Of a stretch of DNA of 64,000 nt, positions 20,758-29,362 are shown piece by piece; position 1 is the first letter of the stretch, and the number at the start of each line of letters is the position of its first letter. The DNA comes from Shewanella hafniensis (GTDB lineage Bacteria > Pseudomonadota > Gammaproteobacteria > Enterobacterales > Shewanellaceae). Under the pieces are notes generated by a model. That model worked only from the letters and a program-made list of their open reading frames with translations, was not told the DNA's origin and searched no databases. Both the position numbers and the translations under genes were made by a program. Where the stretch lies: positions 62,001 through 126,000 of the forward strand of contig NZ_BPFD01000002.1 of NCBI RefSeq assembly GCF_019655335.1. The letters run 5' to 3'.

Positions 20758-22245
20758 CTAGCGGCGAGTATCTAAGTAACGCTGCAATACCTTACGCAAG
20801 GTTTCGGCCTTAGTGCCATAAACCACCTGCACACCTTTGCCCATCACAATTACACCCTTAGCGCCCAACTGACTCAAACGCACCTTATTAACTAACTCTG
20901 GCTTATGTACGCTCAAGCGTAACCGAGTCAAACAGGCATTCAGCTCAACGATATTGTCACGCCCACCAAGCGCCGCAATAATCGCCCGTAAACTTTCTTT
21001 AGGTCCTTTACTGTCATTGTCGTTATGCTCAAGCCTGCCGGGTGTTTTCAAATTAAATGCTAAAATACTCAACCTAAACAACAGGTAATATATGATGGCG
21101 GTCAAAGGCCCTAGGAAAATAAACCAGCTGGCATTACGGGACAATGGAAATAACAGCGTAAAGTCCACCAGCCCTTGGGAGAACACTATGCTGTGGTGAA
21201 TATCGAGCATGATACAGATAAAGTAAGCGAGCCCAGTGAGTAAGGCGTGAATGATAAATAGGATTGGCGCCACAAACATAAAGGCAAATTCAATAGGTTC
21301 TGTCACCCCAGTTAACCAACTGGCCGCCCCTGCCGAGAGCATAATGCCCGCCACGCGATTGCGCTCAGAGGGATCGGCGCAGCGCCACATTGCCAGCGCC
21401 GCCGCAGGTAATCCCCACATTTTAATCAGGTAACCACCGGCAAGGTTTCCCGCCTGCGGATCGCCCGCTAAATAACGCGCTACCTCGCCACGAACGACTT
21501 CGTGCCCTAATAACTGATATTGGCCCACTTCTAAATAAAAAGGTGCATTCCAAATATGGTGCAAGCCAAGGGGAATAAGTAACCGCTCTAATGCGCCATA
21601 CACGCCAAAGGCAATAGCTGGTTTTTGATAAACAGCCCAGTCAGATACCCGCTCAATCAATAGCGCTAAGGGTGGCCACACATGGGCGAGCACATAACCT
21701 AAGCCCATCGCTAGGGGAATGATCAACAAAGATGCACTGCGGCGTCCCTCAAAAAAGGAGAAAATCGCAGGCAAGCTTATATATTGACTCCAGCGCACCG
21801 CAAGACAAGTAATGCTGCCGAGCATCATGCCGCCCGCAATCCCAGTATCTAAAGTATCCATTCCCAATAGAGGCTGGGTTGGGAGTCGATACAAATCAGC
21901 TAGCGCGGCTAACGTCGCCGTCATCACCCCATAACCAAACACCGCCGTAAAGGCGGCAATGCCTTGATCGCGGCAAAAGCCAATAGCGACCGCTACGGCA
22001 AATAACATCGGCATGATGGCAAAAATGAGTTTACCCACAGCCAACATCAACACTGTCAGCTCTTCGGGCATAAAAGGAATGGGACTAACGGTTAAGCCGA
22101 GCATGACCCCAGCTGCAGGCAAAATGGCAATAGGAATAAGCAGCGCTTGGCTTAAGCGCTGGGCAAATTTAAACCATTGCTGAGTAACGAAACTGCCTAA
22201 GCGACGAGCTCGGTCTTGACGACTTGATTCCAGCGTTCTAGCCAT
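20758..22245 (-). CDS. PTS sugar transporter EIIBC (glucose/N-acetylglucosamine type)
   Basis: Sugar uptake and phosphorylation across the inner membrane. The 495 aa hold an EIIC domain (about 20-385) with roughly ten hydrophobic segments and family motifs such as GLHHIWNAPFY and GVTEPIEFAFMF, then an EIIB domain (about 415-490) with the phosphorylated Cys in NACLTRLRLSV. There is no fused EIIA. Motifs fit the ptsG/nagE branch, but the sugar cannot be told from sequence. The ATG overlaps the end of yqcA by 49 bp in another frame, implying coupled translation. Confidence 0.85.
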   Translation of the reverse strand: MARTLESSRQDRARRLGSFVTQQWFKFAQRLSQALLIPIAILPAAGVMLGLTVSPIPFMPEELTVLMLAVGKLIFAIMPMLFAVAVAIGFCRDQGIAAFTAVFGYGVMTATLAALADLYRLPTQPLLGMDTLDTGIAGGMMLGSITCLAVRWSQYISLPAIFSFFEGRRSASLLIIPLAMGLGYVLAHVWPPLALLIERVSDWAVYQKPAIAFGVYGALERLLIPLGLHHIWNAPFYLEVGQYQLLGHEVVRGEVARYLAGDPQAGNLAGGYLIKMWGLPAAALAMWRCADPSERNRVAGIMLSAGAASWLTGVTEPIEFAFMFVAPILFIIHALLTGLAYFICIMLDIHHSIVFSQGLVDFTLLFPLSRNASWFIFLGPLTAIIYYLLFRLSILAFNLKTPGRLEHNDNDSKGPKESLRAIIAALGGRDNIVELNACLTRLRLSVHKPELVNKVRLSQLGAKGVIVMGKGVQVVYGTKAETLRKVLQRYLDTRR

Positions 22246-22661
22246 TTTATCGCTTCAACCTCAGGTTCCATGGTTTCACAGGCATCGATTTCTAATAATT
22301 CTACAAGTGGTTTAGCACCAAGCTCACTCAAAAGCGCATCTACAGACTTACCGGCGCCGCAAAAGGTTTCATAACTTGAATCACCCAGTGCGATTACACT
22401 GTAGTTAAGCGCAGGTAAATAGGGCGCAAGATTTTTAAGATTATGATACCAAGGCTGAATATCTTCGGGTAAATCCCCTTGGCCTGTCGTAGAAGTGACC
22501 ACAACTAACAATTCATCCTGCGGAGGAATAAAGCTGGCGACGTCATTTGGTTGCCACAATGTGACATCATAACCTAAAACTTGCATTTCTTTCTCTAGGG
22601 TTTCGGCGGCAAATTGTGCACTGCCATAGACAGTGCCAAACACCAGATTCACCTTTTTCAT
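22197..22661 (-). CDS. yqcA: Flavodoxin YqcA (MioC-like)
   Basis: Small FMN-binding electron carrier of about 154 aa. The N-terminal NLVFGTVYGSAQFAAETL matches the flavodoxin phosphate loop, followed by TSTTGQGDLPEDI and ALGDSSYETFCGAGK, which bracket the isoalloxazine site. ATG at 22661 is preferred over the further upstream open frame because TGGAG lies 6-7 nt before it. In E. coli yqcA neighbours truC and yqcC, and both lie nearby here. Its partner enzyme is unknown. Confidence 0.85.
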   Translation of the reverse strand: MKKVNLVFGTVYGSAQFAAETLEKEMQVLGYDVTLWQPNDVASFIPPQDELLVVVTSTTGQGDLPEDIQPWYHNLKNLAPYLPALNYSVIALGDSSYETFCGAGKSVDALLSELGAKPLVELLEIDACETMEPEVEAIKWLERWNQVVKTELVA

Positions 22662-22782
22662 GGTACACTCCACATCGCGTTGCAAACCTTATTAGGCTGA
22701 CCATACTTTATTGTTCAGCGGATGGGCAAGCTAAGGCGCAAAATTTTTATAAATCAAGTCATTGAGCATGAGGAAATATCTG

Positions 22783-22977
22783 ATGCGACAGTCCACCCGC
22801 CAAAAACACCTCAAGCAACACCACAAAACAACCCATATTCGACGTAAAAACTATTTCCACTCCGCCCAGCAAAATCTCACATCACCACTTGTGTCTACCT
22901 CTGGATTCTCAACCTTAGCCGTGATGATGCAAGAACTGCGTCCGCAAACTGCACAAACTCCGCAACGCCTCGACTAA
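22783..22977 (+). CDS. Possible small basic protein
   Basis: A 64-codon frame on the plus strand, opposite to its neighbours, in the otherwise empty gap between yqcA and truC. The ATG at 22783 has GAGGAA 7 nt upstream. The N-terminal third is rich in Arg, Lys and His (RQSTRQKHLKQHHKTTHIRRK region); the rest is Ser/Thr-rich with no recognised domain. I do not recognise a family. It could be a real small protein or chance coding. Confidence 0.35.
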   Translation: MRQSTRQKHLKQHHKTTHIRRKNYFHSAQQNLTSPLVSTSGFSTLAVMMQELRPQTAQTPQRLD

Positions 22978-23161
22978 CAACCGCAAGACTCATTTTGATG
23001 AAACTGTGTTGATTCGACCGTTATGGGTTCGATAGTTTTGATTCAATTGCTTTAGTGCCAATAACCAAGCCAAGCGAATGACTTTTGATGCCACTCACTT
23101 GGCTGACTGCCAATTATGTCGAGATTGTCTCAGTTGAGATTGTCAGAGTTAAGCTCATGGG

Positions 23162-24025
23162 TTACGCATTGCCAGTTGGTATTTCATCCGTGGCGATTAA
23201 CAACTCAGCCTGTTGACTCAAGGTCGCCTCGTCCCAACCTAGCTCGGCAAACACGGTTTCCCACTCAGGCTCGATCTCGGTTTCTATGCTGAGCCGAACT
23301 TGAGTGACAGGATGGGTAAAGCTGAGCTTTTTCGCGATAAGCCACAGGCGATTAATGCCAAAATGCTCGCGGAAAAACGCATTTTGCTTACCGTCACCAT
23401 GGGTGGTATCACCAACTATGGGGTGACGTAAATGCGCCATGTGTCTTCTGAGCTGATGCTTGCGCCCCGTTTTAGGGCTCAAGCGTACCAGTGCAAATCG
23501 GCTAGTGGGATATCGGCCTGACGGATACGGAATTTCAGTATTGAGTAACGGCTCATACGCCGTCACAGCCTCTTGCGCCGCTTTGTTGGGATCGGCATTC
23601 TTATCGCCCAATTCATCCAACTCAACCTTAAGCGCATAGTCTAAAATACCGCTCTCGTGCATATTACCGCGCACTAAAGCCAAATATTGCTTTTCAATCG
23701 TATGGGAAGCAAATTGCTCACACAGTGCATTGGCGACTTCACTGCTCTTGGCAAACAAAAGCACGCCAGATGTCGGCCTGTCGAGACGATGTACAGGAAA
23801 TACATGACAGCCCACTAAGTCGCGGGTTAGCTGCATGGCAAAAAAACGCTCCCGACGCGCTAAATAACTACGGTGGACCAATAAGCCTGCAGGTTTATGA
23901 ATTGCCACTAAGTGCGCATCTTCATAAAGAATTTCAATCTCAGGCGCCTGCTCTTCTGAATCATCCTCTTGGGTTGCATTCAGTGTATTTTCAGGCGTTT
24001 CAAGCCAGATATCATCTTGATTCAT
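23162..24025 (-). CDS. truC: tRNA pseudouridine(65) synthase TruC
   Basis: RluA-family pseudouridine synthase expected to modify U65 of tRNAs. The 287 aa show the catalytic segment HRLDRPTSGVLLFAKS with the Asp nucleophile (around 92), plus LVHRSYLARRE and RLSPKTGRKHQLRRHM further on. Both ends look longer than E. coli TruC (260 aa): about 25 acidic residues at the N-terminus and a C-terminal tail. It overlaps yqcC by 14 bp, the E. coli gene order. Confidence 0.92.
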   Translation of the reverse strand: MNQDDIWLETPENTLNATQEDDSEEQAPEIEILYEDAHLVAIHKPAGLLVHRSYLARRERFFAMQLTRDLVGCHVFPVHRLDRPTSGVLLFAKSSEVANALCEQFASHTIEKQYLALVRGNMHESGILDYALKVELDELGDKNADPNKAAQEAVTAYEPLLNTEIPYPSGRYPTSRFALVRLSPKTGRKHQLRRHMAHLRHPIVGDTTHGDGKQNAFFREHFGINRLWLIAKKLSFTHPVTQVRLSIETEIEPEWETVFAELGWDEATLSQQAELLIATDEIPTGNA

Positions 24026-24362
24026 TTAACAACATATCCAATTCATTCAATACGCCAATCAGAGCTTGGCGCGGGGGCATATTCTGCCAAACATGTTCAG
24101 CCATAGGGGCTATCGCTATTTGCGTCGGCAATGGCGCACCCGTTTCGATTAACGTCTGCATTCTAGGCAGCAAAATAAACTGCAACCACTGCTCAAGGGG
24201 CATAAGATCACAGGCAAAAGGCGCTGTGCTTGCCATTGCCTCGGCAGAGGGCGCTTGCTCAGACCACAACTCGACCGCTTGTAGCGCTTGGGCAATCTGA
24301 GCCAATTTAGCTTGGGTTTGACTGTATAACATAGCTTTCAGATCCATTCTCATGTTAGCCAT
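24012..24362 (-). CDS. yqcC: YqcC family protein
   Basis: Small all-helical protein of unknown function. Residues such as LPLEQ-like LMPLEQWLQFILLPRM and GVLNELDMLL fit the YqcC (DUF446) family. The frame is open to 24383 with a GTG; I favour ATG at 24362, and ATG at 24347 is also possible since no ribosome site decides. It is transcribed with truC, which it overlaps, suggesting a link to tRNA modification, but no activity is known to me. Confidence 0.8.
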   Translation of the reverse strand: MANMRMDLKAMLYSQTQAKLAQIAQALQAVELWSEQAPSAEAMASTAPFACDLMPLEQWLQFILLPRMQTLIETGAPLPTQIAIAPMAEHVWQNMPPRQALIGVLNELDMLLNESR

Positions 24363-24446
24363 TGTGATTAAGGAACTTGCCACAATCCACAGGCCGAATA
24401 GGTCGATTAAAGTGCCGCAATCATACCATCCAGACGCACTTCCCCC

Positions 24447-24452
24447 TATAAT
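24447..24452 (+). promoter_or_regulatory. -10 box upstream of the DUF3549 gene
   Basis: Perfect TATAAT 43 bp before the ATG at 24495; no clear -35 hexamer is seen at 16-18 bp. Confidence 0.35.
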
Positions 24453-24494
24453 GGCGCCAATTTATTGAGCCTCTTTGATTGATATGGCAGCCAA

Positions 24495-25508
24495 ATGACT
24501 GAAATTACAACTTTAAGCCAGTTTTTAACCACAGCCAAAACCCAGTTCCAAGTGTATGATCTTGGCCGTAGGGTGCAACATATTGATATGCTCGCGTTTC
24601 ACCAGATCGAATCTCTATCTACCCCTTATCCCTATCCCATTCAAGGGCATGCGCAATTTGCTATCGTCTTTTGGGATGCGAGTCAGCAACACTTTATTTG
24701 GTTTCTAAAACTAGCGTTAGATGAGCAAGGATTACTGTCGCCTGCACCGCGCTCACAATTTATCGAAATGATATTAGCGGCATTAGGGCAAGATCCCACT
24801 CAGCCACTCAGTGATGAGCAGCAAGAACGACTCGCAAATAATCCGTTTAACTTCAAGCCAAGCCAAGAAAAACTCGCCGTATTCAACGCGCTTGTTCGTA
24901 AACAACTCGGCCAACGCGCGTCATCGCAATACGAATTTGCCGTACAGTACCTGTCAGGCCAAGTAGCCCCAGCACAATGGCAACATATTGGGATGCAAGG
25001 CATAGCCGATGTATGTGCGCGCGCAAATGAATTTGATCATGAGCAGCACTTAGTATCGAGCTTTGACACAGCCGCCATCGAAGTGCAAATCGCCCTATGT
25101 CAGTGCCTTGAGCACTTACTGATTAGCGACACACTCGCCGATAAAATTCTCGCAAAACTTCAAGATGCAGCCCCAGAGCACCAAGCCTATTTCCTACGGG
25201 CTTTGGCTTCTAGCGCCAAACACAGCCAACAAGCGTTTGAGCATCTACACGGCCAAGCCTCTTTAGATACCAATGCCCTCATCAGTATTGCCGGACGTAA
25301 CTGGTCGGTATTAAAACAAGATTCAAGTCGCAGTCTTTACTTAGAAGCCCTAGCACTGCAGCCCCAAGCCTTTTTTAATCAGGTCTTTGCTGATATTGTG
25401 GCTATTCCTAGTTTGCGCAATCAACTACTAGGCGAGTTAAGAAATCCCAATCGAAGCATTCAACTATCACAAGCCATAGGTGGTTTGTTTAAGGCAGCAA
25501 GCAAATGA
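24495..25508 (+). CDS. DUF3549 family protein
   Basis: A 337-aa soluble protein of unknown function, recognised as DUF3549 by its opening TLSQFLTTAKTQFQVYDLGR and overall length. The N-terminal half is mixed alpha/beta (FAIVFWDASQQHFIWFLKL); the C-terminal half is helical and repeat-like, with many Leu/Ala/Gln, reminiscent of HEAT repeats. There is no signal peptide. It overlaps the next gene by 4 bp. The DUF3549-DUF3301 pair occurs in Shewanella and Vibrio relatives, so the products may act together, which is inference. Confidence 0.8.
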   Translation: MTEITTLSQFLTTAKTQFQVYDLGRRVQHIDMLAFHQIESLSTPYPYPIQGHAQFAIVFWDASQQHFIWFLKLALDEQGLLSPAPRSQFIEMILAALGQDPTQPLSDEQQERLANNPFNFKPSQEKLAVFNALVRKQLGQRASSQYEFAVQYLSGQVAPAQWQHIGMQGIADVCARANEFDHEQHLVSSFDTAAIEVQIALCQCLEHLLISDTLADKILAKLQDAAPEHQAYFLRALASSAKHSQQAFEHLHGQASLDTNALISIAGRNWSVLKQDSSRSLYLEALALQPQAFFNQVFADIVAIPSLRNQLLGELRNPNRSIQLSQAIGGLFKAASK

Positions 25509-25891
25509 TGTCAGATTTACTGTTAATTATTGGCCTCGTCGTGATTGCCGCATTTTTTTGGCAGTTACGCCAAATGGCAGAGCTGAGCCGTATTTTTGTC
25601 GAAAAAGAATGCTGGCGACAAAAAGTGCAACTGTTAGCCATAGCAATGGAAACCGCCCGCCCAAGTATTGGCGGCACCACGGGGATTTGTTGGAAAGCGA
25701 AATATTTATTTGAATTCAGCACCGACGGCATTAACCAGTACAGTGGCCATATTTGGATGCAAGGCAAGAAAATTCAAAAAATAGAATGGCCTATCTTCCC
25801 AGAGCCCGAATGGCAAGAGGCGCCGACAGCGCAGGGGAAATTTGGCGGTTGTGGTACGCAAAGCGGCTGTAGCTCAGGCAAATGCCATTAA
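25505..25891 (+). CDS. DUF3301 membrane-anchored protein
   Basis: A 128-aa protein with one N-terminal membrane helix (about 4-22, LLLIIGLVVIAAFFW) followed by a soluble domain with many basic and aromatic residues and a Cys/Gly-rich tail (GGCGTQSGCSSGKCH) that could bind metal. Topology predicts the bulk in the cytoplasm or periplasm without certainty. It overlaps the DUF3549 gene by 4 bp (ATGA), so they are one operon. Confidence 0.8.
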   Translation: MMSDLLLIIGLVVIAAFFWQLRQMAELSRIFVEKECWRQKVQLLAIAMETARPSIGGTTGICWKAKYLFEFSTDGINQYSGHIWMQGKKIQKIEWPIFPEPEWQEAPTAQGKFGGCGTQSGCSSGKCH

Positions 25892-25985
25892 GCTTTTATC
25901 GACAATGTTGGCTCAAATAAGCTGTTCGCCAGAATTGAGAATAATCAGTTATTCTCTGGTGCTGCAAAATAACTCACTGTAAAAG

Positions 25986-26021
25986 TTAAAAAAGAAAGGG
26001 CGCGGCCCTAAAGCCACGCCC
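25986..26021 (-). terminator. Terminator of the first CsrB-like RNA
   Basis: On the minus strand a 9-bp GC-rich stem (arms 26013-26021 and 25998-26006, one G-U pair) with a 6-nt loop is followed by TTTCTTTTTT. Confidence 0.9.
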
Positions 26022-26053
26022 TCCTATTCTCTGTTAAGCTATCCCGCTATTTT

Positions 26054-26079
26054 TGTGCTCCCTGCACCATCCATGCGTC
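26054..26079. repeat. 26-bp repeat shared by the two CsrB-like genes
   Basis: A 26-bp segment containing the hairpin GTGCTCCCTGCAC is identical at 26923-26948 in the second RNA gene and sits at the same distance from the terminator in both, which indicates duplication. Confidence 0.85.
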
Positions 26080-26413
26080 AATCTGCGTCCTGCTTCATCC
26101 CTGCTCAATCCTTGAGGTCCCTGTACTCATGTACTTCCCTATCTCTTGGTCATCCAGTCCCAAGCTTGCTCTTTCCTAAGCGGTTCCATCATCATCCATG
26201 AAACGGGTATTGCATCCATTCAATTGCACTCCCTGTGCCATTGCCATCCTATGCAATGAGTCTATCAATCCTTGATAGTCTCCCTTCCTTGGTATTGGCT
26301 ATTTTTCATCCTGAAAGGCCTATATCCCTATTCCTTAAGTCACATTCCTTAGTCACTGTTCGATCATCCTGATCGCCAACATCCTGTTGCCCGTAACTCC
26401 TTCTACAAAATGA

Positions 26414-26419
26414 ATTCTA
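26414..26419 (-). promoter_or_regulatory. -10 box of the first CsrB-like RNA
   Basis: Leftward TAGAAT inside CGTAGAATTCA; the block GTAGAATTCA recurs before the second RNA (27403-27412). The -35 region is poor, as expected for an activator-dependent promoter. Confidence 0.65.
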
Positions 26420-26578
26420 CGCCAACCAACAAAAGTACTCATTGCGGATTATTTAATAATGTTAACAAAAATAGTGAGCTTAACAGATGAAAAATAGACT
26501 AACCGGCTGATATAAATAAAAATAATAACCAAAACCAAGACATAACCACCCCTTTAACTTACAAATTACTTACATACT

Positions 26579-26596
26579 TGTGAGAGATCTCTTACA
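26579..26596. promoter_or_regulatory. GacA/UvrY-type box for the first CsrB-like RNA
   Basis: TGTGAGAGATCTCTTACA, an 18-bp near-perfect palindrome matching the TGTAAGNNATNNCTTACA consensus of GacA/UvrY/VarA targets at all but one position. Its centre is about 180 bp upstream of the predicted start, the usual spacing for such genes. Confidence 0.85.
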
Positions 26597-26859
26597 CGGA
26601 GGATGGCAATTAGAATCAAAAGTAAGCAAACGCTAAATTTTCTCCCCTGAAGGACTTATGCATAAACCGCTATCGCTCAAAGTTCGACAAGCATTCTGCA
26701 TGACCAAAACACAGTCAACACAGAGAGTAAATCATTGGGCAATAAGAGGAGTAGACTGGTAAACATGCTTTACGGTGATAAGTCTTTAAGCAGAGTTAAG
26801 CTAAAGTCCATGTGAATAGCTTTATAGCTTGGCAAAGCGAGATTAATGCTGAAAATGAA

Positions 26860-26890
26860 CCAAAGAAAAGGGCGCAACTAAAGTGCGCCC
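26860..26890 (-). terminator. Terminator of the second CsrB-like RNA
   Basis: On the minus strand a GGGCGCA / TGCGCCC stem (26884-26890 with 26870-26876) and 7-nt loop is followed by TTTTCTTTGG. Confidence 0.88.
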
Positions 26891-27400
26891 CATTTATCCT
26901 TTGTAAGCCGTCCTGCTCGATTTGTGCTCCCTGCACCATCCATGCGTCTGCTTGCTTCCTGCGTCGTCCCTGTAATTCCTTTTCGTCCCTGTGTATCAAA
27001 CTTGCGTGAGATAACACTCAGTCCTTTGACCTGTAAATCCATTTTACAGAGCCTGTCACTTCCTATGACTTCTTCCTATTGCATCCTGCAAAAATTTGTC
27101 TTCCATAGAGTAGTACAAGCTGTTCACCCTTATACTTTATCCTTGTCTCGACACATCCTGTCTCGAGTTCATGCTTAATCCTTAAGCGTGTCCTGTATTC
27201 TTCCTGAAATTCATCATCCTGACGATACGACTCACTGTCTCTAATCATCCTTGAAAAGCAATCCTGCTTTTCCTTAGCCTATCCTAGGCGAATGACAGTT
27301 TTCCTACCGTCAGCGATTTCAACCATGAAATCTTAATTCGTTGCTTCTTGCGTCCCTTTGGCCTGTTTCGCTTTCCTTGCTATCCATTTGCTTTGGCCAT
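26860..27400 (-). ncRNA. CsrB-like small RNA, upstream copy
   Basis: A second leftward CsrB-like RNA of about 540 nt. It contains many GGA-loop hairpins, for example GCTTAAGGATTAAGC (near 27175), AAAAGCAGGATTGCTTTT (near 27260), TTGCAGGATGCAA (near 27085) and GCCTAGGATAGGC (near 27285). It has its own -10 box (27407-27412), terminator and GacA/UvrY-type box. Short open frames here on both strands have biased, repeat-derived composition and no ribosome sites, so I treat the region as RNA. It differs from the first copy over most of its length, so the copies are diverged. Confidence 0.87.
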
Positions 27401-27406
27401 GAGTGA

Positions 27407-27412
27407 ATTCTA
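27407..27412 (-). promoter_or_regulatory. -10 box of the second CsrB-like RNA
   Basis: Leftward TAGAAT in ACGTAGAATTCA, the same block as before the first RNA. Confidence 0.65.
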
Positions 27413-27569
27413 CGTTAACCATGACTTTTTTGTTCGGCTCAAAGAACGGACTACAAAATAAATTACGACCGAACAGGAGAAAAATAAACACAAACTAATG
27501 ATTTAATTAAAAATTAAACCAAGAAGAACGAAAAACAATCAAAAAGAAAACATTATATCCTACAGCGTT

Positions 27570-27587
27570 TGTAAGCGATCTCTCACA
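27570..27587. promoter_or_regulatory. GacA/UvrY-type box for the second CsrB-like RNA
   Basis: TGTAAGCGATCTCTCACA, matching TGTAAGNNATNNCTTACA with one mismatch. Its centre is about 178 bp from the predicted start, nearly identical to the first copy. It also lies just 32 bp downstream of the DUF962 stop. Confidence 0.85.
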
Positions 27588-27618
27588 CGGGTATGGGCAT
27601 CTCACTCGGGCGGCTTTT

Positions 27619-27924
27619 TTAACGCTTAAAAAAGCCGCGGATCATCTGAGCAAACATCACCCAATCTGCCATCAAACTGTAAAAGGGATACTGAAATGTC
27701 GCGGGTCGATTCTTCTCAAATACAAAGTGTCCCACCCACGCAAAACCGTAGCCAACGAGCGGAATAAACCAACATAGCCACCAGGCTTGTGAAACCAAGG
27801 CAATGCCAATAAGCAGCAAGACTAAACAACTGCCAACAAAGTGCAATTGCCGGCAAGTCGGGTGCTGGTGTTGGGATAAATAGAAAGGATAAAAATCGGC
27901 GAACCGTTTATAAGAGTGAGTCAT
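27619..27924 (-). CDS. DUF962/Mpo1-like membrane protein
   Basis: A 101-aa protein with two or three hydrophobic segments (about 30-52, 54-70 and a weaker one near 85). HPTCRQLHFVG near the start and GHFVFEKNRPATFQYP fit the DUF962 (YGL010w/Mpo1-like) family; its eukaryotic member is a 2-hydroxy fatty acid dioxygenase, so the conserved His residues may bind iron. The frame is open to 27963, but ATG at 27924 gives the family N-terminus. It overlaps the upstream GNAT gene by 17 bp, so the two are probably translated together. Confidence 0.82.
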   Translation of the reverse strand: MTHSYKRFADFYPFYLSQHQHPTCRQLHFVGSCLVLLLIGIALVSQAWWLCWFIPLVGYGFAWVGHFVFEKNRPATFQYPFYSLMADWVMFAQMIRGFFKR

Positions 27925-28555
27925 CTTGTTGAACCGAATAGAATAATAACTGACCATGGACACTGCCGATATTGAGCTCGCCTAAAGAGACAAAGTCATG
28001 CTGGGTAAATAATTGCAGATGACTCTCCTGAGCGACAAACACACCAATGCCATCCAAATCCGGCTGCTCATCACACCAACTCACTACCGCTTGGACTAAC
28101 TTATGTCCGAGTCCTTTATGCTGCTCGTTCGGTGCAAGGGCGATAAACTGCAAAATACCGCAGTGCTTACTGGGTAAGAGTTCGACAATACTGGACTCTT
28201 TTTTCATCAAAGCTTGGGTTGATTGCCAGCCCGTACCTAACAACATTTTTAAGCGCCAATGCCAGTAACGCCCTTCTCCCAAAGGCACTTCTTGCGTTAC
28301 CACACAGGCTAAACCAACCAGTCTTTCATGGTCGAACAAACCTATGAGTGCTTGTTTTTGTTGCCATAACGTATTGAGTTCTTCGCGGATCGCGGCGCGC
28401 AATTTTTGCTCGTAAGCGGCTTTATCTGAGGTGAAAAGTGAATCGACAAAAAAAGGGTCATCATGGTAAGCGTTATAGAGGATAGAAGCGGCAATGCGTA
28501 AGTCTTCCGCTGTCAAATAGACTGCACGGCAGCCTTCCAAGGTCTCATTATCCAT
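27908..28555 (-). CDS. GNAT family N-acetyltransferase
   Basis: A 215-aa acetyltransferase of the GNAT fold. The acetyl-CoA binding motif A is seen in LQFIALAPNEQHKGLGHKLV (around 137-156, Q-x-x-G-x-G) and motif B near LFTQHDFVSLGE. The N-terminal part (about 15-110) forms the substrate lobe. Its substrate is unknown. It is followed by, and overlaps, the DUF962 gene. Confidence 0.85.
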   Translation of the reverse strand: MDNETLEGCRAVYLTAEDLRIAASILYNAYHDDPFFVDSLFTSDKAAYEQKLRAAIREELNTLWQQKQALIGLFDHERLVGLACVVTQEVPLGEGRYWHWRLKMLLGTGWQSTQALMKKESSIVELLPSKHCGILQFIALAPNEQHKGLGHKLVQAVVSWCDEQPDLDGIGVFVAQESHLQLFTQHDFVSLGELNIGSVHGQLLFYSVQQDDSLL

Positions 28556-28701
28556 TATTAGTATTCCTTGACTTAGCTCACACTTTTTATGAGTAACAAT
28601 TAATTTACCAAGGAAACAGAAAAGTGCAAATTTTAATCATAGATTGCATTTTTCAATCAGGCGTTTACTCTAAACGAAGGCACTATACTGAAAAGGAAAT
28701 A

Positions 28702-28938
28702 ATGATGGATACTACGCCAGTAGACTTAAGCCACTTATTCGAGCAACTCGGTTTAGACAGTAGCGATGAAGCCATAGCGCAATTTATTGCAACCCATGAT
28801 ATCGACCATCACATCCATCTAAGCCAAGCGCCCTTTTGGACCCCTGCTCAAAAGAGCTTTATCATCGAAGGCCTAGAAGCGGATGCTCAATGGACTGAGC
28901 CCATTGAGCAACTTGATACTCAGCTACGTAAATTATAA
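28702..28938 (+). CDS. DUF2789 family protein
   Basis: A 78-aa soluble protein recognised as DUF2789 by HLFEQLGLDSSDEAIAQFI and HLSQAPFWTPAQKSF. Function unknown. The frame extends upstream to 28624 but AAGGAA just before 28702/28705 marks the start at one of two adjacent ATGs. It is convergent with the DUF3192 lipoprotein gene. Confidence 0.82.
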   Translation: MMDTTPVDLSHLFEQLGLDSSDEAIAQFIATHDIDHHIHLSQAPFWTPAQKSFIIEGLEADAQWTEPIEQLDTQLRKL

Positions 28939-28954
28939 AACAAGACGCGCGGGG

Positions 28955-29362
28955 TTAAATTTTGCTGTAAGCCGTTTCGCCCCACCCCACTAAGGCATTG
29001 TTGCTCAGCACAATAGGTGTGCATTCGTCCTTGGTGGTTTTTCCATCGCCATTATTACGCTGGGTACGATAAAACAACACTAAGACTTCTTTATTCGATT
29101 CACCTTGTTGAGCACTTTGTTGAATGTAGGCTTCACTAAAATCAGCGGTGCCCATTAAGATCATCACTTGGTCTTTGGGCATCCCTAAACTCAGTTTGGT
29201 TAAGTTAGTACGGTTTTTATCCTGCACTTTTTCCCAAGATTCGCTGCTATCCCAACCCGATTCGCCATCACCGACATTGACCACACAGCCGCTAAGACCT
29301 AAGCTTGCAAGCCCTAAAAACGTGATGGCGATAAGTTTGTTATTCAATTTATGGTTAATCAT
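28955..29362 (-). CDS. DUF3192 lipoprotein
   Basis: A 135-aa lipoprotein with a signal peptide ending in the lipobox LSGC (Cys26). The mature part contains NLTKLSLGMPKDQVMILMG, characteristic of DUF3192 and reminiscent of the BamE/SmpA fold, and two further Cys-free segments. It is likely anchored in the outer membrane facing the periplasm (no Asp at +2). Function unknown. Confidence 0.82.
   Translation of the reverse strand: MINHKLNNKLIAITFLGLASLGLSGCVVNVGDGESGWDSSESWEKVQDKNRTNLTKLSLGMPKDQVMILMGTADFSEAYIQQSAQQGESNKEVLVLFYRTQRNNGDGKTTKDECTPIVLSNNALVGWGETAYSKI

Larger units (their letters stand above)
25986..26407 (-). ncRNA. csrB: CsrB-like small RNA, downstream copy
   Basis: No protein gene fits here. 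Read leftward the RNA would be about 420 nt and carries some two dozen GGA motifs, many in loops of short perfect hairpins: GATC-AGGAT-GATC (near 26370), TATCAAGGATTGATA (near 26275) and GTGCAGGGAGCAC (near 26060). This is the hallmark of CsrB/RsmZ RNAs that sequester CsrA. It starts 6-7 nt after a TAGAAT -10 box (26414-26419), ends in a strong terminator (25998-26021 plus U run), and has a GacA/UvrY-type box 180 bp upstream. In E. coli csrB also lies between yqcC and syd. Confidence 0.88.
26408..26859. other. Non-coding spacer between the two CsrB-like RNAs
   Basis: This 450-bp stretch holds the promoter and upstream activating site of the first RNA (26414-26596). From 26600 to 26859 I see no convincing gene, hairpin or repeat. 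Confidence 0.6.

Noticed and set aside
26796..27248. Several short frames on both strands in the second CsrB-like gene
   Set aside because: They overlap each other, lack ribosome sites, and their composition comes from the GGA-hairpin repeats of the RNA.
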